A stretch of DNA of 47,444 nt from a bacterium. GTDB taxonomy: Bacteria > Bacillota > Clostridia > Lachnospirales > Lachnospiraceae. The stretch lies in NCBI GenBank assembly GCA_028727105.1, contig JAQYOU010000123.1, positions 1 to 47,444 of the forward strand, read 5' to 3'. Both the position numbers and the translations under genes were made by a program. The notes under the pieces are model-generated. The model saw only the letters and a program-made list of their open reading frames with translations, was not told where the DNA came from and made no database searches. Below, piece after piece: positions 1-7,660 of this stretch. The stretch's first letter is position 1. Every line of letters begins with the position of its first letter.

Positions 1-1080
1 TATCGTTCCGGAAGTACCATGCGTGAGATTACCGGGAAGGAATTGGAAAGAGCTTTGTTAAAAACGCAGGGAAGAACATGGGATGGTGTGCCTCTACCAA
101 AACTGACAGTAGCTGATTTAAAGCAGGATGCAATGCAGTTATTCAAAGATAAGGCAGTGAAAAGAGGAAGGCTTACTAAGGAAGAAGTCAGTGTGGAAGA
201 TACTATCTTGATGGATAACCTGCACCTAATAGATGAAGATGGATATTTGATAAGAGCAGCAATGCTTGCATTTTATAAAGATCCAGAGAAGTGGGTAACA
301 GGTTCTTATATTAAAATCGGCTATTTTGGAAAATCGGATTCGGATTTGGTGTACCAGGATGAGGTGCACGGGCCTTTGATAGAGCAGGTAGATAAGACCG
401 TTGATTTAGTTTATACAAAATATATGAAGGCCTTGATTGATTATGAGGGAGTCCAGAGAATTGAGCAATTTATGTTCCACAAGGACGCATTCCGTGAGAT
501 TTTGTTGAATGCCATTGTTCATAAGGATTACAGTAGCTATAATCCAATTCAGATTAGTGTTTATGAGGATAAGATTTATATTTGGAACGATGGTGAGATG
601 CCTCCAAATCTGGATTCTACTGACAAATTGTTTATGAAACATTCATCAAAGCCTTTTAATCCGAAATTGGCAAATGTCTTTTTCAAAAGCGGTATGATTG
701 AAGCTTGGGGAAGAGGATTTGAGAAGATTAAGGAAGCTTGTGCGTTGTATGATGGACCATTGCCGGAATATGAGATTAATGAGGCTGGAATTATGGTTCT
801 TTGCAAGGCTTGTGATAAGTATTTAGGGTTGTTGAGAGATGATGGTCATCATCATGGTCAATGCGACCAAGAAGGTGACCATGATGAAGAACAAGATATA
901 ATGAGGCGGATAATCGCATTTTGTAGTGAACCTAAAACTGCAAGCGAAATAATGCAAAAATTCAATTTGGAGCGTTCATATTTTCGAAGGCATTATCTGA
1001 ATAAGATGCTCAAAACTGGTGAGTTACAAAGAACTGAGCCTGATAAGCCGAAAAGTAAGAATCAAAAGTATTATTCGTAA
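1..1080 (+). CDS. AlbA_2/HATPase ATP-binding protein, 5' end cut by window
   Basis: The reading frame is open from base 1. The first visible residues (YRSGST before the first Met at base 19) look like the inside of an AlbA_2 (Schlafen-like) domain, so the true start lies outside the window. A GHKL-type ATPase region follows, with an N-box-like REILLNAIVHKDY near residue 165 and IYIWNDGEMP and GRGFEKIK as ATP-lid elements. A His/Asp-rich linker (about residues 280-300) joins a C-terminal winged helix (IIAFCSEPKTASEIM) of the kind that ends RecG-like AlbA_2 proteins. Such proteins are common in mobile and defence islands and are usually annotated as transcriptional regulators or ATP-binding proteins; the substrate is not known. 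It lies just upstream of, and co-oriented with, the ABC-3C genes but is separated from them by a palindrome and a promoter. Confidence 0.8.
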   Translation, partial: YRSGSTMREITGKELERALLKTQGRTWDGVPLPKLTVADLKQDAMQLFKDKAVKRGRLTKEEVSVEDTILMDNLHLIDEDGYLIRAAMLAFYKDPEKWVTGSYIKIGYFGKSDSDLVYQDEVHGPLIEQVDKTVDLVYTKYMKALIDYEGVQRIEQFMFHKDAFREILLNAIVHKDYSSYNPIQISVYEDKIYIWNDGEMPPNLDSTDKLFMKHSSKPFNPKLANVFFKSGMIEAWGRGFEKIKEACALYDGPLPEYEINEAGIMVLCKACDKYLGLLRDDGHHHGQCDQEGDHDEEQDIMRRIIAFCSEPKTASEIMQKFNLERSYFRRHYLNKMLKTGELQRTEPDKPKSKNQKYYS

Positions 1081-1090
1081 ACATATTCAT

Positions 1091-1115
1091 CAACTTGGTC
1101 ACAATGACCAAGTTG
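1091..1115. promoter_or_regulatory. Perfect 11-bp palindrome before the ABC-3C genes
   Basis: CAACTTGGTCA and TGACCAAGTTG are separated by CAA. No T-run follows on either strand, so this is unlikely to be a simple terminator. The right arm overlaps the proposed -35 box at 1113, which fits an operator. The GGTCA/TGACC words also recur in the linker codons of the preceding gene (842-882), so the palindrome may instead be a relic of that repeat. Confidence 0.45.
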
Positions 1116-1142
1116 AGAACATGTAATGTAAAACAATACATT
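1113..1142 (+). promoter_or_regulatory. Candidate promoter for the ABC-3C operon
   Basis: TTGAGA at 1113-1118 and TACATT at 1137-1142 are 18 bp apart. Transcription would begin near 1149, some 15 nt before the AGAGAGGTGA ribosome binding site of the first ABC-3C gene. Confidence 0.4.
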
Positions 1143-1177
1143 TAGAAAAAATGCTACAAATAAGAGAGGTGATCAAC

Positions 1178-2383
1178 GTGGATGATGAAAAGGCAGTTAC
1201 TATAGCAAATACGCACGTGCCTGATAAATTGTATGGATATGGATTACAGGTTCGTCAGATGTTGTACGAATTATTGAATTGTGGAATCGACTGTGTGGTG
1301 AGTGTGGAAAAATTTGATGATGTAGGTGTTGAAAATGGTAATGAGAAAATTGCAATACAAACAAAAAGTGCGTTATCAGATAGAAATCCTGTTTCAGACA
1401 GAGCTGTAGATCTTTGGAAAACCTTGTATAATTGGCTCATTGCACTTAAAGAAGGGGAATTGCCATTAGATTCAACTATATTTACATTGGTTATTAATGT
1501 AAATAAGAGTGGAAACATTGTTACATGGCTAAATCAAGTGTGTGATGAAAAAGAATCGGAAGAGGTTTATCAAAAAATACGAGATGTATTTACAGGAGAA
1601 GACGGAAAATATATTGAACAAAGTGATTCCATCAATCATTACATAGTATCGTTCTTGGCCGAAGAAAATAAGAAGTATGCATTGTATATTATTGAGAAAT
1701 TTAAATTAGTTGTAATAGGTGAGGGGCACACAGATAAATTATATGATGAGTTTAGAGCCAAGACTTATCTGCCATCGGATATACAACTATTAGTTTTTGA
1801 TAAAATGTTAGGATGGATTGATAAAACTACTGCTTTGCAGATGGAAAGTGGACAAGTCATGCAAATCACAAAAAAGAGTTTTAATAATGAATTGATATTA
1901 ACACAAACATTGGTTAATCAAAATAAATCTTTAGTTGAATTGGCTCCAAGTCCAACAAAGGCAGAAATAGAATTGCAACAAAATGAATACAAGACATATA
2001 TTAGACAACTTCAGATAATTGATTTAGATTATGATGCCCAGTTGACGGCAATAAATGATTACTTAAAAGCCTTTGCAAACAGAACTATGTGGGCTGTAAA
2101 GGGAGATATAAATGAAGAAATATTACAAAACTATTACAAGGATTTAGAAGGGCGTTGGAAAACCAAAAAGAATATTATAGAAATGGACAAGGATGAATGG
2201 GAAGAGGCTAAAAGAGGTAGGTATTTGTACTACAAGTGTCAAGATGAAGACGTAAATATGGGGGTAATAGTGACTCCTAGAAGCTTTAAGAATGGATGCT
2301 ATCATGAATTAGCAGATCAGCAACAAATAGGATGGCATCCAAATTATAAAGAAAAACTGAAAGAAGATGAAAAAGATGTTTAA
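1178..2383 (+). CDS. ABC-three-component system effector: Cap4-like nuclease with ABC-3C C-terminal domain
   Basis: This 401-residue protein is the effector subunit of an ABC-3C conflict system. The N-terminal half (about residues 10-130) resembles the Cap4/DUF4297 type of restriction-like nuclease: an acidic EKFDDVGVE strand is followed by IAIQTKS, a QxK variant of the PD-(D/E)xK core. The C-terminal ~180 residues, rich in Tyr and Trp (YKTYIRQLQ, NRTMWAVKG, GRWKTKKN), match the position of the ABC-3C CTD. I place the start at GTG 1178, which has AGAGAGGTGA 7 nt upstream; the in-frame ATG at 1151 has no ribosome binding site. The gene overlaps the next one by 17 bp, so the three genes are probably co-translated. 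The nuclease assignment rests on motif shape and is less certain than the system-level call. Confidence 0.75.
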   Translation: MDDEKAVTIANTHVPDKLYGYGLQVRQMLYELLNCGIDCVVSVEKFDDVGVENGNEKIAIQTKSALSDRNPVSDRAVDLWKTLYNWLIALKEGELPLDSTIFTLVINVNKSGNIVTWLNQVCDEKESEEVYQKIRDVFTGEDGKYIEQSDSINHYIVSFLAEENKKYALYIIEKFKLVVIGEGHTDKLYDEFRAKTYLPSDIQLLVFDKMLGWIDKTTALQMESGQVMQITKKSFNNELILTQTLVNQNKSLVELAPSPTKAEIELQQNEYKTYIRQLQIIDLDYDAQLTAINDYLKAFANRTMWAVKGDINEEILQNYYKDLEGRWKTKKNIIEMDKDEWEEAKRGRYLYYKCQDEDVNMGVIVTPRSFKNGCYHELADQQQIGWHPNYKEKLKEDEKDV

Positions 2384-2864
2384 TGAATACGATAATGTGC
2401 GGAATCCTATGTTGGGTGCATATCTTTTATGGAATTTTGTGCTGGGATATTTTTCGGAAAAGAATGAAGCGACACCAATTGAAGAATTATTTATTGTGTT
2501 ACCTATGATCATGAAAGAAGATGTTGCAAAGCAAATTAAGTCCACAAATAAAGCATCTGGAATGCGAGCTATGTCTGACAAGTTTATGAAACCAGATGTT
2601 TTGAAAAATGATTTGATTTGTGACCTTCATAATGATATAGAAAAGATGAAGGATATAACAGCAACATCATTGGCGGAAGCAATAAAGGCTGGATTGATTT
2701 CTATAGATGTAGAATATAATACGATTTTTCCATTGGAATTGAAGAAACGAAATAAAGAATCCGACAATGTTTTAAAAATGGGGAAGAATGCTGAAAAACT
2801 AGGGCAATGGTGTGCGGGAATGAATTTGATTCAGATTGAAGAAATTTTGAAAGTGAGGTTTTAG
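2367..2864 (+). CDS. ABC-three-component system middle component
   Basis: This 165-residue helical protein sits between an ABC-3C effector and a DUF3732 ATPase, overlapping the former by 17 bp and ending 1 bp before the latter. Its size, its position and its opening (NPMLGAYLLWNFVLGYF, followed by IVLPMIM) fit the middle-component families of ABC-3C systems, which are thought to link the ATPase sensor to the effector. I see no catalytic motif. An internal ATG at 2376 is an alternative start with a similar GAAGATGAAAAAG context. Confidence 0.7.
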   Translation: MKKMFNEYDNVRNPMLGAYLLWNFVLGYFSEKNEATPIEELFIVLPMIMKEDVAKQIKSTNKASGMRAMSDKFMKPDVLKNDLICDLHNDIEKMKDITATSLAEAIKAGLISIDVEYNTIFPLELKKRNKESDNVLKMGKNAEKLGQWCAGMNLIQIEEILKVRF

Positions 2865-2865
2865 A

Positions 2866-4824
2866 ATGCAATTTCAAATTGAAAAACTTATATTGTGGCC
2901 TAAAAATCAGAAGTACTCTTATAAGGATATTGAATTAAATACAAATTCAGTTAATGTTATTACCGGAGACTCCAGGACTGGAAAATCAGCTATTATACCT
3001 ATAATTGATTATTGTTTGGCAAGTGGTGAGTGTTATATACCAACACAGACAATAAGGAATGCATGTAGCTGGTTTGGTGTGGTCATAAAACTTGAGAAAA
3101 ATAAAGTGTTATTAGCGAGAAGGGAACCAGGTGCACAAAAGTCAACAAGTGATATGCTGTTTATTCAAGGTGAAGAAATCGAAATTCCTGAAATCCCAGA
3201 AAAAAATACAAAGTGTCAGGCAGTAAAGAGATTTTTAGATGAATATGCAAGGCTGAGTTTTTTAGAAACAGAAGATACTTATTATGGGAGTAGGCCTGCA
3301 TTTCGTGATCTGATGTCATTCTGCTTTCAACCTCAAAATGTGGTTGCAAATGCTAATATATTGTTTTATAAAACAGATAAGACAGAGCATAGAAATAAGC
3401 TGATTAATATATTTCCATATGTATTAGGTGCTATCACACCAGAGGTACTGTCAGCGCGTCAGGAATTAATGGATTTACAGAGAAAATTGAAGAAGAAAGA
3501 AAGCGATTATGAAAAATTATGTGAATTGACCATTCGATGGGAAAATGAAATTAAGGCATGGATTTCAGTTGCAATTGAATTAGGTTTATTAGAAGAAACT
3601 AGTAGAAATATGAAATTTGAAGCACAGTTGGTATTGCTTCAAGAACTTGTAAAAAATAATACAGAAGAAAAGGTAATCAAAAGTAATGGCATAATTAAGA
3701 GTTCAGAAGAAATGGTAATGTTAAGAGAAAAAGAGAATGAACTTGCTATGGAACTTACAAAATACAAAAATCGCCATATCGAAATGTCTCAATTGATGAA
3801 AAGTGTCTCTGAGTATAGAGATGCACTTTCAATACAAGTGGAGCGGTTAAATATTGCCGAATGGTTAGATGAAAAAGCAAGAAAAGAGCACATATGTCCT
3901 GTGTGTCAACAGAAATGTTCTGATGATAGTCAAAGAAATATATATCTAAGCAGATTAGAAGATAACAGAAAGAAAAAGAAACAGATGGAAGAAATTCCTG
4001 CAGCATTTGAAAGAGAATATGATATGGTAAAAGGTCAGATTCAGAGATTGACAGATGAGTTGGTAGCAGTTCAAAAACGAATTAGAATCGAAGAGAATAA
4101 ACTGAAACATCTAAGAGAGAATGACGAAGCAAATCCTAGCAGATATACATTGGATGGAATCTCAAGATTTCTAGGAAAAATTGAATATGCTAGTGAAACG
4201 ATTGCATCTTTGGAGTCTGATGGCGAGTTGTCAGCAGAGATAACAACGCTTCGGGAAAGAATTGCAAAATTGAAAAAGATTGCGGATGAATCTGTAATTA
4301 AAAGGAAAATTGAGAATGCAATTACAAAGATATCGGTAAAGCAGATGGAATTACTGAAGTTAATGGATGCGGAACGTCCGGATGATCCGTTTAGGTTAGA
4401 TTATAAGAATTTGACCGTAGAAGTAGATGGGGAAGATGGCAGAAAAGATTATTTATGGGAAATTGGTAGTGGATCAAATTGGTTAGCTTACCATATTTCG
4501 ACTATATTGGGATTGCAAGAATTTTTCTCGACTTTTCAGTCTTCGGTTCCGAATTTTGTTGTATTTGATCAGCCGAGTCAGGTGTATTTTCCACATGGCT
4601 CAACAGATAATAGCGAAGTATATGATCTGGGGGATTTGGATAGAGAGGCGGTAAAAAGTATATTCACTACTATGGCAAAATGTATATCGAATGTTAACAA
4701 CAATATGCAGATTCTTGTATTAGAACATGCTGATTCGTCAATATACGGTGATGTGCAAGGCATAAATGAGGTTTGTGTGTGGAGAAATGGAGAAAAGCTT
4801 ATTCCTTTAGAGTGGATACAATAA
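2866..4824 (+). CDS. DUF3732 Rad50/SMC-like ABC ATPase of the ABC-3C system
   Basis: This 652-residue protein is an SMC/Rad50-like ATPase. Walker A is GDSRTGKSA near residue 35. Long coiled-coil segments flank a zinc hook, CPVCQQKC, near residue 344. The signature-like GSGSNWLAYH lies near residue 535 and Walker B is FVVFDQPSQVYFP near residue 565. The Gln-Pro-Ser-Gln-Val-Tyr-Phe-Pro stretch is typical of DUF3732. In ABC-3C systems this subunit is thought to sense invading nucleic acid or nucleoprotein and license the effector. The start has AGTGAGG about 8 nt upstream and lies 1 bp after the previous stop. All motifs are intact, so the system looks functional. Confidence 0.85.
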   Translation: MQFQIEKLILWPKNQKYSYKDIELNTNSVNVITGDSRTGKSAIIPIIDYCLASGECYIPTQTIRNACSWFGVVIKLEKNKVLLARREPGAQKSTSDMLFIQGEEIEIPEIPEKNTKCQAVKRFLDEYARLSFLETEDTYYGSRPAFRDLMSFCFQPQNVVANANILFYKTDKTEHRNKLINIFPYVLGAITPEVLSARQELMDLQRKLKKKESDYEKLCELTIRWENEIKAWISVAIELGLLEETSRNMKFEAQLVLLQELVKNNTEEKVIKSNGIIKSSEEMVMLREKENELAMELTKYKNRHIEMSQLMKSVSEYRDALSIQVERLNIAEWLDEKARKEHICPVCQQKCSDDSQRNIYLSRLEDNRKKKKQMEEIPAAFEREYDMVKGQIQRLTDELVAVQKRIRIEENKLKHLRENDEANPSRYTLDGISRFLGKIEYASETIASLESDGELSAEITTLRERIAKLKKIADESVIKRKIENAITKISVKQMELLKLMDAERPDDPFRLDYKNLTVEVDGEDGRKDYLWEIGSGSNWLAYHISTILGLQEFFSTFQSSVPNFVVFDQPSQVYFPHGSTDNSEVYDLGDLDREAVKSIFTTMAKCISNVNNNMQILVLEHADSSIYGDVQGINEVCVWRNGEKLIPLEWIQ

Positions 4825-4832
4825 TGAAAAAT

Positions 4833-4861
4833 TTGAGTTAAACTAACAGTGGAAATTTAAT
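4833..4861 (+). promoter_or_regulatory. Candidate promoter before the SEC-C gene
   Basis: TTGAGT at 4833-4838 and TTTAAT at 4856-4861 are 17 bp apart in the 87-bp gap after the ABC-3C ATPase. This allows the SEC-C gene to be transcribed separately. Confidence 0.35.
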
Positions 4862-4917
4862 CTCAATTTTTAGATGTAAGAAAGTATTATAGCTTAGCAC
4901 AGAAGGAGAAAATGAGT

Positions 4918-6087
4918 ATGGGTAAGAATATTAAGATAAATAATTCAGAACCGTGCCTTTGCGGAAGTGGACAGAAATTTAAGGATTGTTGTAAATCAAA
5001 AATGTTTACATCTACCACAAAATATTCGGAAGATATACTTAATAATCCGAAGCGTGTAAATGCCATACTGCAAAAGATGATGGATAAAACGGATTTTAAG
5101 ATATGCGTTTATCCGGATAAGTCATGTTGTAAACTTCCGATAAAAAATGCTCATACACTCCAAAATAATGGAGTATTATCTGCTGTATCTGAGTTGGAAC
5201 ATGTTATGGTTACTGATCCGCTAAATAAGGTGAGAGAAGGATATATTACAAGAAAAATAAGTAAAAATAAAGCTACTACATTTTATGGATTTTGTGAATA
5301 TCATGATAGCTATTTGTTTAAAGACATTGAACTTAAAGAATACAAGAATGAAATAAAACAAAACTTTCTTTTTGCATATAGGGTGCTTGCACAAGAGTAT
5401 CATAAAAAAGAAAGAGTTATTTCTTCGCTACAAAATTGTGTAAAAGAAAATCCGTCAATATTAATTAGTCCTATTATGGTTGAAAACTATCGAATGATGG
5501 ATTTGGCAAGAAAAGATATCAGAGAATTACTAGATATATTTAATACATCATATATGAATCAAAATTTTGATATTCTATATAATTATGTATATAAATTCGA
5601 ACAGCAATGCCGGTTTGCAGTTACAACAATGTATGTTCCGGCATCTACTTTGGATGGAGAAGAAGTAGTTGATATATATTCTAAAGAAAAGGATAGGTTG
5701 CCGTCTGTGTTTTTAACGGTAATTCCTGTTAATGACTGTTCGTATCTAATTATGAGTTGTTTAAAATTGGATTATGCAAAAGTAAAGAAATATTTCGATG
5801 ATATAGAAGAACTTGATGAAAATAAATTAAAGCGATTTCTAAATTGGACTTTACCAACTTATAGTGAAAATATTGTATTAAGTCCTAAATTATGGGAATC
5901 GTGGAGCGAAAAAGCAAAAAATCAATATGAACGCATCGTATCCGGTATGGGAGGAGACTTCGAGAAAATGTTGAATCGTGAATTCCCATTTGAAACATAC
6001 GAGGATATGGAAATTGCATTAAAAACGCAGTTGGGAATTATAGATATGAATAATGTTCCTCAATATGATTTGTTTTTGGTTGAATAG
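4918..6087 (+). CDS. SEC-C motif protein of unknown function
   Basis: The N-terminus carries a SEC-C zinc motif (EPCLCGSGQKFKDCC, about residues 10-24), as found at the end of SecA and in many stand-alone proteins. The remaining ~360 residues have no domain I recognise. A second Cys pair (CVYPDKSCC) lies near residue 65. I place the start at ATG 4918 because AAGGAG at 4903-4908 is 9 nt away; ATG 4912 would leave only 3 nt. The base composition is as AT-rich as the ABC-3C genes and the orientation is the same, so it probably belongs to the same island. It could be a fourth partner of the ABC-3C system, but nothing in the sequence proves that. Confidence 0.7.
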   Translation: MGKNIKINNSEPCLCGSGQKFKDCCKSKMFTSTTKYSEDILNNPKRVNAILQKMMDKTDFKICVYPDKSCCKLPIKNAHTLQNNGVLSAVSELEHVMVTDPLNKVREGYITRKISKNKATTFYGFCEYHDSYLFKDIELKEYKNEIKQNFLFAYRVLAQEYHKKERVISSLQNCVKENPSILISPIMVENYRMMDLARKDIRELLDIFNTSYMNQNFDILYNYVYKFEQQCRFAVTTMYVPASTLDGEEVVDIYSKEKDRLPSVFLTVIPVNDCSYLIMSCLKLDYAKVKKYFDDIEELDENKLKRFLNWTLPTYSENIVLSPKLWESWSEKAKNQYERIVSGMGGDFEKMLNREFPFETYEDMEIALKTQLGIIDMNNVPQYDLFLVE

Positions 6088-6111
6088 TAAGAGATGATAT
6101 TTATAAGTAAT

Positions 6112-6142
6112 CCAACCATCAGAGAAAGTTTCTGATGGTTGG
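6112..6142. terminator. 12-bp stem between convergent genes
   Basis: CCAACCATCAGA and TCTGATGGTTGG pair perfectly around a 7-nt loop. It sits between the convergent ends of the SEC-C gene and the DUF6061-like gene and could end transcription from both sides, though the T-tracts are weak. Confidence 0.6.
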
Positions 6143-6168
6143 GTGAGAGTTATTGTTTTATGATTTGA

Positions 6169-6423
6169 TTAGTAATTAAATTCATTCATCGCATCCACAT
6201 AACCCTGTAATCCGTTTTCTTTCATTGCCAGTTTGGCATATAGCAGAGGAGCTTCCTCTGCCAACCGGTAAAGATATACAATATCAGTCGGATCATCAAA
6301 GATGACAGAGGAATTACATTCCTTGCAACAGATAACAAGAATTGCGTTCTCGCCGGTATTGACAATGATGGAGTCGGTAGCAGGCTCATACATACCAAAC
6401 CTGAAATTAAGATTGTTGTTCAT
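6169..6423 (-). CDS. Small DUF6061-like protein
   Basis: This 84-residue protein has a layout (short N-terminal strand region, central acidic stretch, then YLYRLAEEAPLLYAKLAMKE and a closing YVDAMNEF) that resembles the DUF6061 family found in Lachnospiraceae mobile elements; that call is from memory. The start is the ATG at 6423 with GGGAGTGA 8 nt upstream. A longer frame beginning at 6468 overlaps the preceding gene and has no ribosome binding site. It follows the MobC-like gene by 7 bp on the same strand, so the two are one unit. The Cys pair in VICCKEC could bind metal. Function unknown. Confidence 0.6.
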   Translation of the reverse strand: MNNNLNFRFGMYEPATDSIIVNTGENAILVICCKECNSSVIFDDPTDIVYLYRLAEEAPLLYAKLAMKENGLQGYVDAMNEFNY

Positions 6424-6430
6424 GACAGTA

Positions 6431-6784
6431 TCACTCCCACAAATATTTTGCACCATCCAGAAGGTCAATAATAGCTGTTAGCATATTGGTGTATTCGGTC
6501 TGTAATTCCTTAATGGCTTCCGAAGAAGGCAGTGTATGGGAAGTGTTGGTTGTGGTAAATGCCTTCTGCATTTCAAGTAATTGCAGATACAGTGCATTCA
6601 CGGTCTGGACTAAAGGATATATGGTTTCCTTCTTGCCAACAACGCAGATGCGGTTATAGATGCAGGAACGGACAAAGTAATCTTTCTTCATCATTCCGCT
6701 GGCAAGAATACGGGATTCGATTTGTTTACGTTCAGCGTCAGTAATTCTGAAGCTGATGGTCGGATTTTTATGTTGATTGCTCAT
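6431..6784 (-). CDS. MobC-like ribbon-helix-helix mobilization protein
   Basis: The 117-residue protein starts with a ribbon-helix-helix region (ISFRITDAERKQIESRILASGM, then KDYFVRSCIY), as in MobC/relaxosome accessory proteins and plasmid mobilization regulators. The C-terminal half is helical. AAAGGAGTATTGCC precedes the ATG. No relaxase or transfer gene is next to it, so it is probably left from a lost mobile element, or acts as a DNA-binding regulator. It forms an operon with the small downstream gene. Confidence 0.65.
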   Translation of the reverse strand: MSNQHKNPTISFRITDAERKQIESRILASGMMKKDYFVRSCIYNRICVVGKKETIYPLVQTVNALYLQLLEMQKAFTTTNTSHTLPSSEAIKELQTEYTNMLTAIIDLLDGAKYLWE

Positions 6785-7144
6785 GGCAATACTCCTTTCA
6801 TTTTAGCTGTGGCAGCAGGTGTAATAGATAACTTGACAGCTACAGGAATTTATTTATTGTGGGTAGTAATTAAAAAGTAGATTATATCAAGCCGATGGAA
6901 ATTATCGGTGTAGATACTGCAACTAATTTGCTACTAAAAACTTTGAAAGCGATGCGAAAAGAGCGATATATTGCGAAATAGATGTGCCCATAATGTAGGA
7001 AATATCATCATATTTGAATAGCTGATAAAAACCTCGGGAAGAGTTTGGATAAAAAAGAAGAATTACCGAAAGTCTTGCAAAAGGAATTAATGAAAAGAAA
7101 CAAAGCCATCAAATTATTGTGGTAACGCATATTTAAAATTTTTA
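6785..7144. other. Decayed intergenic stretch, no intact gene
   Basis: This AT-rich stretch holds no recognisable gene. A short open fragment at about 7044-7126 (SLDKKEELPKVLQKELMKRN) has no start signal or recognised homolog. TAGCTGT at 6804 and ACAGCTA at about 6834 form a loose inverted repeat. I read it as debris upstream of the repeat RNA. Confidence 0.4.
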
Positions 7145-7173
7145 TTGATTTTCATGACAGAACTGCATATAAT
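7145..7173 (+). promoter_or_regulatory. Strong promoter for the repeat RNA
   Basis: TTGATT at 7145-7150 and a perfect TATAAT at 7168-7173 are spaced exactly 17 bp apart. Transcription should start at about 7180-7181, at the first base of the AGCAAA hairpin. Confidence 0.7.
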
Positions 7174-7200
7174 ATAAATGAGCAAAGTAATTTGCTCGGT

Positions 7201-7308
7201 TTAAGTGCGTTGCTACTTTGAGTGCAAACCTTTAATTTAAGTGCTTCACTACTTTGAACGTGAACCTTTAATTTAAGTGCTTCGCAGCTTAAAATGCGAA
7301 TCGTTAAT
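7201..7308 (+). repeat. Three tandem 36-bp repeats
   Basis: The units are 7201-7236, 7237-7272 and 7273-7308. Each begins TTAAGTGC and ends with a TTAAT-type tail. Units 1 and 2 are closest; unit 3 has diverged but can fold as TTAAGTGC-ttc-GCAgCTTAA. There are no spacers, so this is not a CRISPR array. Confidence 0.85.
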
Positions 7309-7310
7309 TT

Positions 7311-7345
7311 CAGGGAGATAAGCATCTTATCTCCCTGTTTTGTTT
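7311..7345 (+). terminator. Terminator of the repeat RNA
   Basis: CAGGGAGATAAG and CTTATCTCCCTG form a perfect 12-bp stem around CAT, followed by TTTTGTTTA. Confidence 0.85.
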
Positions 7346-7395
7346 ATACTATGGAGGATAAATATCTGAGGAGTGGTTCAAAGTAATGTCAACTC

Positions 7396-7586
7396 CGGCA
7401 GTGGGCGACCAGGGTGCTGGATACCTTTTCCAAGCATGGATATGTTCTGGACAAAAACAGGTTAATTAACGGTCAGATTCCAAATTACGAAAGACTTCTT
7501 TGTCACGGTACAAAACAAGATGCACTATGCCGCTGATGGCAGTACCGCAGCGGAGATCATCGTAGCAAGGATCCTGAGATTTTAGA
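7396..7586 (+). pseudogene. RhuM-family gene remnant
   Basis: Two pieces of a RhuM (virulence protein/Fic-associated) gene survive in different frames. At 7396-7482 the frame reads RQWATRVLDTFSKHGYVLD, then RLINGQ, matching the family's FRxWAT...KGYVLDxxRL block. From 7487 another frame reads DFFVTVQNKMHYAADGSTAAEII, matching the family's C-terminal FFxTVQNKLHxAxxGxTAAEII block. The intervening ~100 codons are missing and the frame is shifted, so the gene is dead. It lies where the toxin of a type III system would be expected, so the deletion that made this junction may also have removed that toxin. Confidence 0.7.
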
Positions 7587-7597
7587 GTAAAGACATT

Positions 7598-7660
7598 AAA
7601 AATGACCCCAGATGGGTTAAAAATAACCCTAGATGAAGCAAGGATGACCCTAGATAACGG
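7598..7660 (+). repeat. Three 21-bp tandem repeats
   Basis: The units at 7598, 7619 and 7640 share the core ATGACCCTAGAT. In one frame they read K-N/D-D/N-P-R heptads interrupted by stops. Repeated DDPR-type linkers occur in RecG-like AlbA_2 proteins just before the C-terminal winged helix, and such a fragment follows here. Confidence 0.65.

Larger units (their letters stand above)
7181..7345 (+). ncRNA. Type III (ToxI-like) antitoxin RNA, apparently orphan
   Basis: A promoter, three tandem 36-bp repeats and a strong intrinsic terminator define an RNA of about 160 nt with no open reading frame. It begins with a small hairpin (AGCAAA-gtaa-TTTGCT). Repeat length 36, few units, and promoter-repeats-terminator order match type III toxin-antitoxin loci such as ToxIN and AbiQ, where the repeat RNA is cut into units that sequester the endoribonuclease toxin. 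The unit 1 words TTGCTACTTTGAGTGCA resemble the ToxI repeat as I remember it. In that family the toxin gene follows the terminator directly. Here only gene debris follows, so this appears to be an antitoxin without its toxin. Family membership is inferred; the RNA-gene structure is seen directly. Confidence 0.6.

Noticed and set aside
6770-6880. 36-codon + strand frame with a hydrophobic C-terminal part
   Set aside because: It begins inside the opposite-strand MobC-like gene and has no ribosome binding site.
7201-7308. CRISPR array
   Set aside because: The 36-bp units are contiguous with no spacers and have diverged from each other; there are no cas genes.
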